NCBI GenBank assembly: GCA_026182355.1
Contig: JAPFBL010000939.1
Span: 46,070-110,069 of the forward strand
Origin: Hermatobates lingyangjiaoensis
Lineage: Eukaryota > Arthropoda > Insecta > Hemiptera > Hermatobatidae
Direction: 5' to 3'
Length of the DNA: 64,000 bases
Each line of letters begins with the position of its first letter. Within the stretch, counting starts at the first letter, position 1. Positions 9,481-19,251 of the stretch are shown here, one piece after another. The notes beneath the pieces are model-generated. The model was not told the origin of the DNA and searched no databases. It worked only from the letters and a program-made list of their open reading frames with translations. A program made the position numbers and the translations under genes.

Positions 9481-9650
9481 TAGGAGTTCGAGATTAACAA
9501 AGAACAACACACAAAGTAGGGAAACACACATACAGACTCAAATTTTCGGGTAATCCGTCTTCAGGAGAAAAGAAAGTTTCCCTACTTTGTGTGTTGTTCT
9601 TTGTTAATCTCGAACTCCTATTTGTGTCCAGTTTGGATCGTATTTCGTTT
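9481..9650. mobile_element. Family D foldback element D1
   Basis: Left arm GAGTTCGAGATTAACAAAG, ACACACAAAGTAGGGAAAC, hammerhead. The right arm starts at AGTTTCCCTACTTTG, lacking the ribozyme, and ends CGAACTCC then TTTGGATCGTATTTCG. Confidence 0.75.
9537..9567 (-). ncRNA. Hammerhead-like ribozyme, family D
   Basis: Stem I CUC/GAG, CUGAAGA, stem II CGG/CCG (or GG/CC) with an AUUA loop, GAAA, stem III AAUU, U before GAG. Stem II is short. Confidence 0.6.
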
Positions 9651-9659
9651 TATCAGTGA

Positions 9660-10170
9660 ATATATATATTATAATATATATATTATATATATATATTGAT
9701 AGTAGGAATATTTTATCTAAATTATGTTATGGGCTGACTTATAATATATACTTATATACTGAATTATAATATATACTTATAATAATCGAATTATATAATT
9801 CAAGTTATGAAAACATATGCTTGGTATCGAAAACTACGCTCTTTTCTTTACTTATTTCTGGAATAAGGATGCATTTCTAGTGTTAAGCTATCTTCAAGTG
9901 AATAACAATATAATTTAGAATAAGAAAAATTAAATATCACAAGGGTACAGTTGTATATGGATTTTAGAAATACTTACGTGGGATATGACCCAAAATCAGT
10001 TAAGAACTACTAGTTTTAAATGAAGATAGAAGGTTCTAGGGAGTTTTAGTTGCGTGACGTCAGAGGCGCCAGACAAATTCTCCCTCTTACCCAAACCCAA
10101 CTGCTTTTCACCCACCATTAAATCTTCCCTTTTTCCAACCCCCAAGTGAATTCTTCAAGTGACAGTAGTT
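9660..10170. other. AT-rich non-coding DNA
   Basis: TA tract near 9661-9700, then no recognisable gene. Confidence 0.5.
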
Positions 10171-10173
10171 TGT

Positions 10174-10742
10174 CTATTTCAAGCAACATAACCGCACCCC
10201 TGCTTGAGAACTAGACAATTATGGTTGGTATACCTGTTTTTTTTTTTTTTTTTTTTTACTAATTGGTGACAACAGAGTAAGTATTAGCAAAAAAAAACAA
10301 GCAAAAATAATAAGTAGTTAAATTATTTTTTTTTCTTTTTTTATGGATAACTATTTTCAATTTGAGATGAATATTAATCTTTAAAAACACAAGTATAGAA
10401 GAGAAATGAAATCTATTCAAGTGGAAGAGCTAAATAGAAAGACAAGGAGAAAGAGAAGAAAAGAGAGAGAGAGAAAGAGAGAGATGGGAGAGAAAAGATG
10501 GATTGAAAATTTGCTGATATATATATATATATATAATTAGAGTTACAGCTAGAGAACACAAGAAAGAGGACTAACACTCAACGAATCTCGATCATTTCGG
10601 TGTTTTGCCGTAATCAGGAGAGAAGATACTTACACTGTTGTCATTTAAGTGATTTTTTACCATTAGTAAAAAAAAGAAGGTATACCAACCATAATTGTCT
10701 AGTTCTCAAGGGGGTGCGGTTATGTTGCTTGAGATAAAAAGA
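10174..10742. repeat. Inverted repeat, 60-base arms 440 bases apart
   Basis: TTCAAGCAACATAACCGCAC...GGTTGGTATACC at 10174-10237 is mirrored at 10679-10742. Between lie a purine-rich stretch (10440-10500), a TA tract (10518-10535) and a family E-like fragment with a degenerate ribozyme (core CUGAUUA, near 10575-10615 minus). Confidence 0.7.
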
Positions 10743-10829
10743 GGTGGTTAGAGGTGGAGAGAAAATAAAAAGGAGAAGGAATGAAGGAACGGAGACGTAA
10801 ATGCGTCCACTGCCCGATACAAACAACTT

Positions 10830-10869
<40 letters not shown>

Positions 10870-10873
<4 letters not shown>

Positions 10874-11024
10874 ATTTCACATAAACATGTGAAATAACAA
10901 TCAATGATCAAATCACAATATGAAAAGGGAAAACAGGACTAAGATCTTTCTGAAGAAGACTGCTTGTTATGGTTGAACGATCTAGTCTTGTTTTCCCTTT
11001 TCATATTGTTGTTTGATCTTTGAT
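10870..11024. mobile_element. Family A foldback element A5 (diverged)
   Basis: AAAGATTTCACATAAACATG left end, centre AAGATCTTTCTGAAGAAGAC, right arm TCTAGTCTTGTTTTCCC. The left arm stops inside stem III and the right arm starts at the core. Confidence 0.75.
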
Positions 11025-11040
11025 TTATATAAATATATGC

Positions 11041-11490
11041 AAAACTAAAGTTTATCGGGACTCGGTCAGTTCTTCTGGTTCAAATTAAATTATCATTGTC
11101 AACCTTCTTCATAGCAGAAGTGTAAATTTTGAAACAGAAAAACTAACTATACATTGCAAATTATTTTACAAAGAAAAATAGTATGAGGATTTTAACAACA
11201 ACTGTAGTCAGAATGAACACGTGACACTGAACTGTGTCACGTTCAGTGTCACGTGTTAATTCAGACTACAGTTGTTAAAATCCACACACTATTTTTCATT
11301 GTAAAATAATTTGTAATGTAATACTTAGTTTTTATGTTTCAAAATTTATACTTCTGCCTATGAAAAAGGTTTTAAATAAAAATTGAAACTTTGGCAATGA
11401 GAGTTTAATTTGAACCTGAAGAACTGACCGAGTCCCGATAAACTTAAGTTTTGTTTCTATTCTACGTTCGATACTTTTATCAATATATAT
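11041..11490. mobile_element. Family B long inverted pair
   Basis: Arms of about 200 bases. Ends: AAACTAAAGTTTATCGGGAC (left) and its mirror at right, then ATACTTTTATCAATATATA. The centre is CACGTGACACTGAAC/GTTCAGTGTCACGTG around 11220-11250. It carries more of the element upstream of the ribozyme than other B pairs. Confidence 0.78.
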
Positions 11491-11503
11491 ATATATATAT
11501 ATA

Positions 11504-11640
11504 TAAAGCTTTCACATAAACACGTGAAATAACAATCAATGATCAATCCACAATAAGATCTTTCAACAACCCAGAGTTGGGTTTTTGACACTGACGAAGA
11601 CCGCTTGTTATGGTTGAAAGATCTTAGTCTTGTTTTCCCG
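11504..11640. mobile_element. Family A foldback element A6
   Basis: Left arm AAAGCTTTCACATAAACACG. The right arm keeps CTGACGAAGACCG...GAAAGATCTTAGTC and is cut off at TTTTCCC, directly joined to a TA tract. Confidence 0.78.
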
Positions 11641-11730
11641 TATATATATATATATATATATATATATAACTTTTTGACTGGTGTGAGTCTCAAGCTAACA
11701 GTTTTGATTATTGGTTCATATATTTTTTTT

Positions 11731-12050
11731 TAAATTCACCGAAGAGGTTCTTGAGGATTTCGTTTATAAACATAGAACTCCTGATTATAAGCCGACGTTT
11801 TACCAAAAGTTGTTTGGCATTTTCAAGGCTAAAAAACAATATATTAACGACAGAAGTAAAGCAAGATAAATAGATCCATGGATACCAACCAACAGAAAAC
11901 AAACCAAACAAACGAAAAATTCAGTAACAAGAGAACCACAAAAGGGTCATAAAATACCTAGTAAAGAAACGTTGGCTTATAATTAGGAGTTGTACTCGTA
12001 TGTTTATGTCCGAAATCCTCAAGAAATCCTTCGGTAAATTTGAAGTATCA
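11731..12050. repeat. Inverted repeat related to family K
   Basis: GTTCTTGAGGATTTCG...GAACTCCTGATTATAAGCC (11738-11800) is mirrored by GGCTTATAATTAGGAGTTG...GAAATCCTCAAGAAA (11970-12030). The TTCTTGAGGATTT motif is shared with family K at 37846-39142. Confidence 0.6.
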
Positions 12051-12059
12051 GTGGTCGAG

Positions 12060-13170
12060 AAGCTATATCAATATATTTTTTTTTATTTCTCTTTATAATT
12101 ATTATAATTAGATTATAAAATTATAATTGTTTGGTTATATTAAATTATAACAAAATCCATGTATTGTTTCACGTCTTTAATAGAAGTGGTTGTAATAAAA
12201 TTTAAAAATTTTAAATTTTTATAATAGTAAAAGAAACTATTATTTTATAACTACAATTTTTTACTTTTTTTTTTTTTAAAAAAAGTAAACTTTATTTTGA
12301 TGTACTAGAAGTTAGTTTGCTAGTCTAATTTTAAATCTAGCTTACTTTCGCTTTTCAATTACTTTCCTTTTTCAACTTCACGAGTTCATTATTGTTTCGT
12401 GTTCCTTGCTTTTTGAGGTCACATACTTTACTTCGATTTGATTAAAGGAAATCAAAAATTAGGGTTTAATTTGAGATTGAATACGTTGCGCGGTTTTTTT
12501 TCCCTCTCATTCTTCTTTCTTTCCAGAGTAATTTTTTTTCTCTCTCTCTCTCAAAGAAGGAGTCTCCTTTCCTCTTATGCAGGATTGAATTGCATTTGAT
12601 TATAGCGTGTTTGTGTTTGTTTTTTTTTTTTTTTTTAATTTTCAAAGATCGTGCCTTACTAGTCTAGATCGTGTATAGGAGTAAGAAAGAGATGGAAACC
12701 CTCTAATTCAACAAGGAAACGATGGAATCATTATTAGTTCAAAGTGTAGGGTAAAATCATTGACCTCATTCTACAAAATGACATCTCTTTTTTTTTTTTT
12801 TTGGCTATAAATCTCTTAAATAAACAAGAAAAATTACTTTTTTTAAATGTCATTAACAATTAATAAAATTCATGCATTTCATCATTACCACAGAGGTTAG
12901 TATTATTAATATTACAAATATAATATACCGTTTCTTGTTGAAGATGGGTGACAGTAGAAACCGGTCCGAGAGCTACAGCAGCAGTAAGACGGTATATTAT
13001 ATTTCTAATATTTATAATTAATAAAATGTTCACTTCGTATGTTTATTTATTTCTTTTCGAATTACTTTATTATTTATTACTCTATTTCGATATCCTTGTC
13101 ATCAGCAGGATAGATTTGAGTCGCTTCAAAGACAGATAACCATTTATTTTACACATATCTTTTTTTTGTG
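12060..13170. other. AT-rich non-coding DNA
   Basis: No gene recognised. A short inverted repeat ACAAATATAATATACCG / CGGTATATTATATTTCT flanks 12913-13005, enclosing GTTGAAGATGGGTGACAG, possibly a very worn PLE tip. Confidence 0.45.
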
Positions 13171-13174
13171 AATG

Positions 13175-13219
<45 letters not shown>

Positions 13220-13221
<2 letters not shown>

Positions 13222-13329
13222 TATATCACATAAACACGTGAAATAACAATCAATCAGTTGGGGTTTTTGACTCTGATTGTTACGGTTGAAAGATCTTAGT
13301 CTTGTTTTCCCATTTCATATTGTGGTTTG

Positions 13330-13333
<4 letters not shown>
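13220..13333. mobile_element. Family A foldback element A7 (internally deleted)
   Basis: ATCACATAAACACGTGAAAT left end, then a jump to GTTGGGGTTTTTGACTCTG and GTTACGGTTGAAAG (core deleted), right arm to TGTGGTTTGATCA. TA tracts on both sides. Confidence 0.75.
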
Positions 13334-13370
<37 letters not shown>

Positions 13371-13567
13371 TGTAGTAGCTCTCAGACGAGGCAGTTTAGA
13401 AGACCTCAGAGATTATTTTTCTTCATTTTGATTCTTCTCTACGGCATTTTGTCTCATATACATATCTTAGGTACATGTATATATATCAGATTAAATTTTT
13501 AGGTCTATTGTTTTTTCAATTAATTTCTTAGATACCGTTTCCAAAAACCATATTTTGGTTTGATAAT

Positions 13568-13604
<37 letters not shown>

Positions 13605-13607
<3 letters not shown>

Positions 13608-13755
13608 AGTTTAAAATTGAAGATAGGTAGCACACAAAGTAAAGAAACACACTTACAAACTCAAATTTTCGGGCAATCCGTCTTCAAGAGAAAAAAGAAA
13701 GGGAGACCAAGCACGTTGTAGACGCAATGGCTAGTAACTGACACGGCATTATCAA
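13605..13755 (-). mobile_element. Family D element, single arm
   Basis: AGCACACAAAGTAAAGAAAC, then the minus-strand ribozyme region with core UUGAAGA (first core base changed), then GGGAGACCAAGCACG. Bounded by TA tracts. Confidence 0.65.
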
Positions 13756-13879
13756 ATATATATATATATATATATATATACTTTAGTCACCGCTCTACAT
13801 TTTTGCGACACTCTTAGTCTCTTGATGACGAAGTTGGTTGAAATATAGATGTAAGTTATTCATTCTTGAAAAATTTTCC

Positions 13880-13927
13880 AATTTAGGCCCACATGTATTA
13901 ACGAAGAACTGTTCCCCAAATATACGA
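13880..13927 (+). pseudogene. PLE ORF N-terminal tip
   Basis: Reads CINEELFPKYTN and then runs into (TA)n as IYIY. It matches the CL-E-LLP-YTN end of PLE N-terminal fragments elsewhere in the window. Confidence 0.5.
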
Positions 13928-13992
13928 ATATATATATATATATATATTATTTAATTAATTTTTATTATTATTATTTAATATTTATATATTTA

Positions 13993-14105
13993 AATAAAAC
14001 CGAAACGTTGGCAACGAGAGTTTAATTTTTTATGCTGGAAAATTGACCGAACTCCGATTAGAGAACACACCTATTCTATCAAACGGTCGATATATTATTG
14101 AATCT
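13993..14105 (+). mobile_element. Family B (B' subtype) 3' part
   Basis: AAATAAAACCGAAACGTTGG, GAAAATTGACCGAACTCCGA, AACGGTCGATATATTATTGA. Same subtype as 23918-24068 and 26440-26890. Confidence 0.65.
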
Positions 14106-14112
14106 GTTATAT

Positions 14113-14159
<47 letters not shown>

Positions 14160-14290
14160 CCAATTAAACGAAGGTAGCATACAGAGAGTTAAAGGATTTC
14201 TATATTTCGACGAAATTCGTCATCAAGAGGCGAAGAGTCCCGCAGGAAGGTAGAGCGGCGACTACCTTCGTCCAATTCAGTCCAATTAGT
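14160..14290 (-). mobile_element. Family E element
   Basis: CAATTAAACGAAGGTAGC, minus-strand TCTTGATGACGAATTTCG TCGAAATATAG region, and the GCAGGAAGGTAGAGCGGC segment shared with 29638 and 54301. The ribozyme core is UUGAUGA, one base off. Confidence 0.6.
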
Positions 14291-14354
14291 CCCACATTTT
14301 AATTTTAATTTGTGTAATTTAAAGTTAATTTAAAGTTTTTTGTTAGTTAAAATT

Positions 14355-14530
14355 AAAATGAAAAAAAAAAAACTAAGGTCTTTTAACCGTATCAAGCAGT
14401 CTTTGTCAGAGTGAAAAGACCCAACTGACGGGATTTTGACTCAAACCCAAACGAAACGAAACCCAAAATGAGTTGTTTTATCATTGATGAAGACCGCTTG
14501 ATACGGTTGAAAGATTTTAGTCTTTTTTAG
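14355..14530. mobile_element. Diverged family A-like foldback
   Basis: Left ACTAAGGTCTTTTAACCG TA, right GATGAAGACCGCTTGATACGGTTGAAAGATTTTAGTC, with an insertion containing AAACGAAACGAAACCC in the centre. Confidence 0.6.
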
Positions 14531-14534
14531 ACTA

Positions 14535-15410
14535 AAGGATTTTTTAAGACTAAAAAGTATTTTTTTTTTATACAAGGTAACACAGTTGGACAGACATAAC
14601 TAAATTTAATATTTTGACAACCGTCGTTGTCGGGAGAAAAAAATGACCGATTGTGACGCTAGGTGCTGATCATGAACATAAGTAGCTACTTTTACACTGA
14701 CTCAACAACATTATGTTTTCTATTAAGCATTCCATTCTAAGCTTATTTATTATAAACCACAAATTTTATAGTTCATTGGTTATTAATTTGAAAATTTTAT
14801 CCTTTGGAAAATGCTTTAAATATAAACGAACATTTAGTTCACAAAATATTGAATGAAAGATGCAACACTGACCGATTCCTGATAAAATTTGTATTTTATT
14901 TTACTGTAGATATTTTTATTTAATTGTATTTAGTAAATATAAACATTTAAGAATAAGTGATTATTGAAAAAGTTTCTACAAACTTAAGTATATGAGAAGC
15001 AGAGAGGGAAACATGTTGAAGAAATTGCAGACACTTACTACAATAATTTGACATTTGTCGATACAGGAGAGTGATGTTGTTTGTTTGTTTTCTAACGCAC
15101 TCACTTATAAAATTATCACCTTTTAAGTGTTCTTCTAGGTGCGGAAATCGTAGGTAATTTATAATTTGGTAGCCATTTTAGTAACGAGAGAGGCCACACT
15201 TATCTATAAACTCGGCAACCCGAGTCTTTGTGTCACTCAGAGTTAAGAAATTACAGCAACAGTTAATAAGATGTATTCACTGAATCTGATTGACAGGAAT
15301 AACAGTTATTGCTCTTTCTTGTTATAAAGCCACGAAAGCAAAAGATTCTTTTATGGCCCAAACGGTTGATATAGATTACATGAATCAAGATATATACACA
15401 ATAATTATAT
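14535..15410. other. No gene recognised
   Basis: Worn family B tail near 14860-14930 (CACTGACCGATTCCTGATAAAA) and a worn copy of the 3022-type repeat near 15100-15240. Confidence 0.45.
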
Positions 15411-15738
15411 TTAGGATAGGTTAGGTTGCAGTGGCAGTTCCACAAGGGAACACACGTAGGCCGAGCATTGGCCCTTTGTGATACCACACAATGAAGATTG
15501 ATTCTACAGTGGGAGTCCTAAATTTAGCCTAACTCAAATGTATTTAGAGTAGGGGATCTTTAACGAGTACCTGACATCGTACAGGCTCGGGACCGACGGT
15601 TTAACATCCTTCTCTGAGGGACGACATGCTCAGATTTATTCACCTCCCGCGTGAATAAATGGAGGGCCAGGTGAGGATCGAACCGCGGTCCTATCAGTTC
15701 AGAGGCGAGCACGTAACCACTGAGCTAGCATGACCACC
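15411..15738 (-). mobile_element. SINE-1, near full length
   Basis: Minus strand: tRNA-like head (A box TAGCTCAGTGG, B box GGTTCGATCC) at 15738-15660, body, and a 3' end at TAGGATAGGTTAGGTTGCAG, that is a tail of CCTAA-type units. It shows good base-by-base agreement with 50685-51007. Confidence 0.82.
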
Positions 15739-15739
15739 T

Positions 15740-16255
15740 TATAATTATATTTAATTAAAAAAAAAAAAAAATCCTTTAAAAGTAAAAAAAAAAAGAATTG
15801 ATCTATTTTATTACATAAATAAATGAAAAGTCAATTCATGATATATACACAATCAAGCACGTTTAAAACTAACAAAACCTCTCTTTTACCCAACATAAAG
15901 TAACATTAACGAAATGATATTTACGAAATATAATATATTTATATAATATATTTATAAATATATTTATATAAAATATAATAAATATATTTAACAAAATGAT
16001 AATATTACCTTAGAACATTCGTATTTAACATGACACTTATGCTCAAGTATATATATTACTAAAATTTTTCATTTTAAGCCTGTAATATAATAGTTTATTA
16101 TATATACTTTCGGAATTTTATATATCTGTGTAATAATTAACTTCCAAATATGATTGCTAGATCAAAATGTTTGCTTTGAATTGATTTGAACCAGGAAAAA
16201 CTAATCGATTACTGATATAAAACAAATAAAATTTGCTTTATATATATATATATAT
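15740..16255. other. AT-rich non-coding DNA
   Basis: No gene seen; TA tract at the right end and a worn family B tail near 16190. Confidence 0.5.
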
Positions 16256-16259
16256 ATAC

Positions 16260-16476
16260 ATATCTTAGTCTTGTTTTCCCATTTCTTATTGCGGTTTGAT
16301 CATTGATATATAAATATTTCACATAAACACGTGAAATAACAATCAATGATCAAACCACAATAAGAAATGGGAAAACAAGACAACAGTTGGGTTATTAACT
16401 CTGACGAAGACCGCTTGTTACGGTTGAAAGATCTTAGTCTTGTTTTCCCATTTCTTATTGTGGTTTGATCATTGAT
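16260..16476. mobile_element. Family A: single arm plus foldback A9
   Basis: 16260-16308 is a lone right arm starting ATCTTAGTCTTG. 16313-16476 is a pair whose left arm has its 5' end at 16381, reading GTCTTG, one base inside the predicted cleavage product. The right arm has an intact ribozyme. Confidence 0.8.
16398..16438 (+). ncRNA. Hammerhead-like ribozyme, family A
   Basis: Stem I ACU/AGU, CUGACGA, GACCG/CGGUU, GAAA, AGAUCU. Confidence 0.68.
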
Positions 16477-16490
16477 ATATATATATATAT

Positions 16491-16646
16491 GCTTTTAAAA
16501 ACTGGATGTCTGTTTCCACTTGATTTAATTTTGTCTTATATTTTTCCAAATTACGAAACTTTTTCTTCAACTCAGAACTCAACTTAAAAATTAATTCACC
16601 ATAATTTCTTATTTTATTATTGAACATGTTTCGGTGTACGTTCACC
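16491..16646 (-). pseudogene. PLE ORF N-terminus, inverted arm
   Basis: A 155-base inverted copy of 16962-17115. On the minus strand it encodes MFNNKIRNYGELIFKLSSEL, then KKKFRNLEKYKTKLNQVE, fully open, whereas the plus-strand copy has a frameshift. The homology starts at the stem II bases of the ribozyme (GGTGAACG), so this arm lacks the core. Confidence 0.72.
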
Positions 16647-16860
16647 TCGAAAAATTTCGAGGGAAACTATGGTGAATAATACTAGAATTATAGCAAAAGA
16701 AAAGGACGGAAGAAGACTCAGGATATTAGAAGCGCTGTTCATACTAGAAAAAGCTCCTAGCATGAACGATCAAAAAGGTAATTTTGCCAACCAGTTGCGC
16801 TTGTTTGGAAACCTAGGGCTAGTTATGCCAACACTGACAACCCCTAACCTGTCTGTGTAA
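16647..16860 (+). pseudogene. PLE ORF C-terminus
   Basis: About 70 codons ending in TAA. Contains TRIIAKEKDGRRLRILEALF, then ILEKAPSMNDQ and NFANQLRLFG. This helix-rich segment (LRILEALFI-EKxPxxNxQ) recurs at 47822 and 52868 and resembles the region after the GIY-YIG core in Penelope-like ORFs. It has no upstream RT or nuclease because the copy is 5'-truncated at the inversion point 16646. It is followed by about 90 bases of 3' sequence and then the ribozyme. Confidence 0.62.
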
Positions 16861-16950
16861 CCTTCAGTTAACTTGTTCACTTATTGTTTTTGCAATATAA
16901 TTTAACTATTAGATTCAATTGTTAAGTGTAATTGTAATTAATTGTGTGTT

Positions 16951-16988
16951 TTGCTGAAGATGGTGAACGTACACCGAAACATGTTCAA
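16951..16988 (+). ncRNA. Hammerhead-like ribozyme overlapping a PLE start codon
   Basis: Stem I UUG/CAA, CUGAAGA, U, stem II GGUG/CACC with an AACGUA loop, GAAA, palindromic stem III ACAUGU, U at the cleavage site. The ATG of the downstream N-terminal frame is the AUG inside stem III. Confidence 0.72.
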
Positions 16989-17146
16989 TAATAAAATAAG
17001 AAATTATGGTGAATTAATTTTTAAGTTGAGTTCTGAGTTGAAAAAAATTTCGTAATTTGGAAAAATATAAGACAAAATTAAATCAAGTGGAAACAGACAT
17101 CCAGTTTTTAAAAGCATGTATTGAAGAAGGACTGCTCCCAACTTTT

Positions 17147-17150
<4 letters not shown>
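16982..17150 (+). pseudogene. PLE ORF N-terminus joined to (TA)n
   Basis: Begins MFNNKIRNYGELIFKLSSEL in the stem III ATG, is frameshifted by one extra A in an A run near 17041-17047, and continues FLKACIEEGLLPTFTN before dissolving into IYIY codons of a TA tract. The C-terminus, ribozyme, N-terminus order is that of a PLE tandem or pseudo-LTR junction. Confidence 0.68.

Positions 17151-17181
<31 letters not shown>
17151..17181. repeat. TA microsatellite
   Basis: Pure (TA)n terminating the PLE composite. Confidence 0.9.
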
Positions 17182-17184
<3 letters not shown>

Positions 17185-17525
17185 CAGGAATAAACAATAA
17201 ATCCGTGAACTAAAAAAAAACATATCTAAATAACAATAAACTTTCCAAAAATGAGACTGAGATCTTTCGTAAAAAATAACTCTTCAGATTTATTCTATAA
17301 CATAAATGGATTTTACATATGGAGTCAATAATTTTGCTTGACTTGAGTTGAGAGAATTTATTTTTAATTTTTATTTCTTTTTAACGCGATAATTTATAAA
17401 ATAATATATTACTGTGTTATTTTATATTTAATTTGAATAATTTATCATATACTGGAAGTAACTGGTATTGCAATTTTCACATGTTTGCAAATATTCAAAC
17501 TTTGCAAGAATATCAAAGTTTTATA
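17182..17525. other. No gene recognised
   Basis: AT-rich; a short family A-like scrap (GAGACTGAGATCTTTCG) near 17250. Confidence 0.45.
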
Positions 17526-17530
17526 AATGT

Positions 17531-17655
17531 AGAGATTCTACATTGAGAGTCCTAAATTTTTTATAACTAAAGTGTATTTAGAGTAGGAGTCTTTAAGGAG
17601 TAACTGACATCGTATAGGCTCGGGTCCGATGGTTTAATGTCCTCTCCAAGGGACA
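17531..17655 (-). mobile_element. SINE-1 3' fragment
   Basis: GATTCTACATTGAGAGTCC...GACATCGTATAGGCTCGGG to the CTCTCCAAGGGAC segment. The 5' tRNA-like part is missing. Confidence 0.65.
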
Positions 17656-17722
17656 TTAAACGTGTAGTACGTGTTTACTCCTGTACTCCACTACAATAGT
17701 AGGAATTGAGAAAAAATATCTT

Positions 17723-17756
<34 letters not shown>

Positions 17757-17761
<5 letters not shown>

Positions 17762-17835
17762 GGGAGCAGACCTTCATTGATACTTCGTATATTTGGGGAG
17801 CAGTCCTATGTAAGCAGAAACTTATGGAAGCCAGA
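17757..17835 (-). pseudogene. Two tandem PLE N-terminal tips
   Basis: Minus strand reads IGLLPKYTK, then again NEGLLPK and IYIYI in a TA tract. The same ORF segment ends twice within 60 bases. Confidence 0.45.
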
Positions 17836-17902
17836 GGTAAGGAAATTTCAAAAATTAATTCGAAAATGTGTTAAAATAGAAATAGGCATAGGTTCTAATA
17901 GA

Positions 17903-17968
<66 letters not shown>
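17903..17968. repeat. (AC)n then (TA)n microsatellite
   Basis: About 29 bases of ACAC followed by about 38 bases of TATA, at the left flank of the PLE pair 17969-18243. Confidence 0.9.
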
Positions 17969-17972
<4 letters not shown>

Positions 17973-18083
17973 AAAAGTAGCAGCAGCTTCTGCTCTCACG
18001 ATTTTTGATCTGGTGGCCTCGATCTTGCGGGCGATTCTTCTATCTTGTGGTTGGAGATTCCACATCAATTGACCAAGGGACAT
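17969..18083 (-). pseudogene. PLE ORF N-terminus (family H type)
   Basis: ATG at 18083 opens MSLGQLMWNLQPQDRRIARK, then IEATRSKIVRAEAAATFNN before the frame becomes IYIY in the TA tract. Family relatives read MSLAQHIWKLP (40234) and MSLANLIDSLP (55928). A degenerate ribozyme (CUGAUGA, stem II GACC/GGUC, but AAAA for GAAA) lies just upstream at about 18098-18134. Confidence 0.65.
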
Positions 18084-18164
18084 CAATTCATTCAAGCTTT
18101 TGACCATATTTACGTTGGTCATCATCAGGTAAAGCTTCCATTCTCGAAGAATGCTTATATAAAC

Positions 18165-18243
18165 TTCCTTAAATAAGCAGAAGCTGCTGTTACTTTTAAC
18201 GATATCTGCATACAAGAAGATTTGCTGCCGCTTTACACCAATA
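18165..18243 (+). pseudogene. PLE N-terminal segment, opposite arm
   Basis: Reads EAAVTFNDICIQEDLLPLYTN and then TA. With 17969-18083 it forms a head-to-head pair whose 3' ends both face TA tracts. Confidence 0.62.
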
Positions 18244-18289
18244 TATATATATATGTATCAGTTATATATAAAAATTATATATATCAATA

Positions 18290-18463
18290 TATAACAATCA
18301 TTAATCAAATCACAGTAAGAAATGGGAAAACAAGAATAAGATCTTTCAACCGTAACAAGAGGTCTTCGTTAGAGTCAAAAACTTAGTTTTGACTCTGACG
18401 AAGACCGGTTGTTACGGTTGAAAGATCTTACTCTTGCTTTCTCATTTCCTATTGTGGTTTGAT
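18290..18463. mobile_element. Family A foldback element A10
   Basis: Left AACAATCATTAATCAAATC, both arms with CTGACGAAGACC/GAAAGATCTTA. The right arm has GTTACGGTTGAAAGATCTTA then CTCTTGCTTTC. Confidence 0.78.
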
Positions 18464-18659
18464 GATGTATAATATATATATATGAGATTACATTGTTTGC
18501 CTACTTTTTTTTAATCAATTTCTTGGATACCTTTTCCAAATTTCTTATTAGAACTTTAAATTCACCAGGAACTAAGTATATTATCTCACATTTAATGTGA
18601 ATTAGACCAACTGAATTTAGAGTACTAATTAGATTTTTTGAAAAGTTCTCCGAGAATTG

Positions 18660-18742
18660 ATTAACAAACAATAAGGCAAACATTTTATTCTCACATGTAT
18701 TCTCACGAAAAATGTCCCCCACATATACGAATATATATATAT
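18660..18742. other. Possible worn PLE tip and TA tract
   Basis: CACATGTATTCTCACGAAA...CCACATATACGAATATATA resembles the N-terminal PLE tip at 13880 that reads into (TA)n. Confidence 0.35.
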
Positions 18743-18795
18743 ATAGTTCAATATAAACAAAGAAACATAGAGAAATCAAAAGAACACATTTACAG

Positions 18796-18829
18796 TCTCT
18801 AATTTTCGGTTTGAACTGTCTTCAGGAGA
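18796..18829 (-). ncRNA. Hammerhead-like ribozyme, family C
   Basis: UCUC/GAGA stem I, CUGAAGA, GAAA and AAUU stem III present. Stem II reads AGUU/AACC in this arm, with one mismatch. Confidence 0.62.
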
Positions 18830-19065
18830 GATAAGAGAGGGCAACCAAGCGCACTGGATCAGAGACGGTTGGAGACCAACAGTGTTGCCGCATGTGCGCC
18901 CGTTCACAGAAAATAAGGTAGACAGGAATCAATTTATAATTAATTTATAATTTATAATTATGTCTACCTTATTTTCTGTGAACGGGCGCACATGCGGCAA
19001 CACTGTTGGTCTCGAACCGTCTCTGATCCAGTGCGCTTGGTTTCCCTCTCTTATCTCTCCTGAAG

Positions 19066-19099
19066 ACGGTTCAAACCGAAAATTAGAGACTGTAAGTGT
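19066..19099 (+). ncRNA. Hammerhead-like ribozyme, family C
   Basis: UCUC, CUGAAGA, C, GGUU/AACC, GAAA, AAUU, A, GAGA: every expected position is present. Confidence 0.7.
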
Positions 19100-19174
19100 G
19101 TTCTTTTGATTTCTCTATGTTTCTTTGTTTATATTGAACTATATTTGTCCGTTTTGGATCGTATTTCCAACGAA

Positions 19175-19207
<33 letters not shown>

Positions 19208-19251
19208 TACATTTGATTTCTTATAAATTTAAACAAAATAATTCGACTTAC

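Larger units (their letters stand above)
18745..19178. mobile_element. Family C long palindrome C2
   Basis: Near-perfect 430-base inverted pair. Left end GTTCAATATAAACAAAG; the right end mirrors it and extends through TTTGGATCGTATTTCC. The arms include a ribozyme each and a block containing CAGTGTTGCCGCATGTGCGC mirrored at 18985-19005. The centre is an AT-rich ATTTATAATTA tract near 18940-18960. TA tracts flank both sides. Confidence 0.85.

Noticed and set aside
12948..13005. Possible hammerhead near GTTGAAGATGGGTGAC
   Set aside because: Only part of a core and no convincing stem II or stem I.
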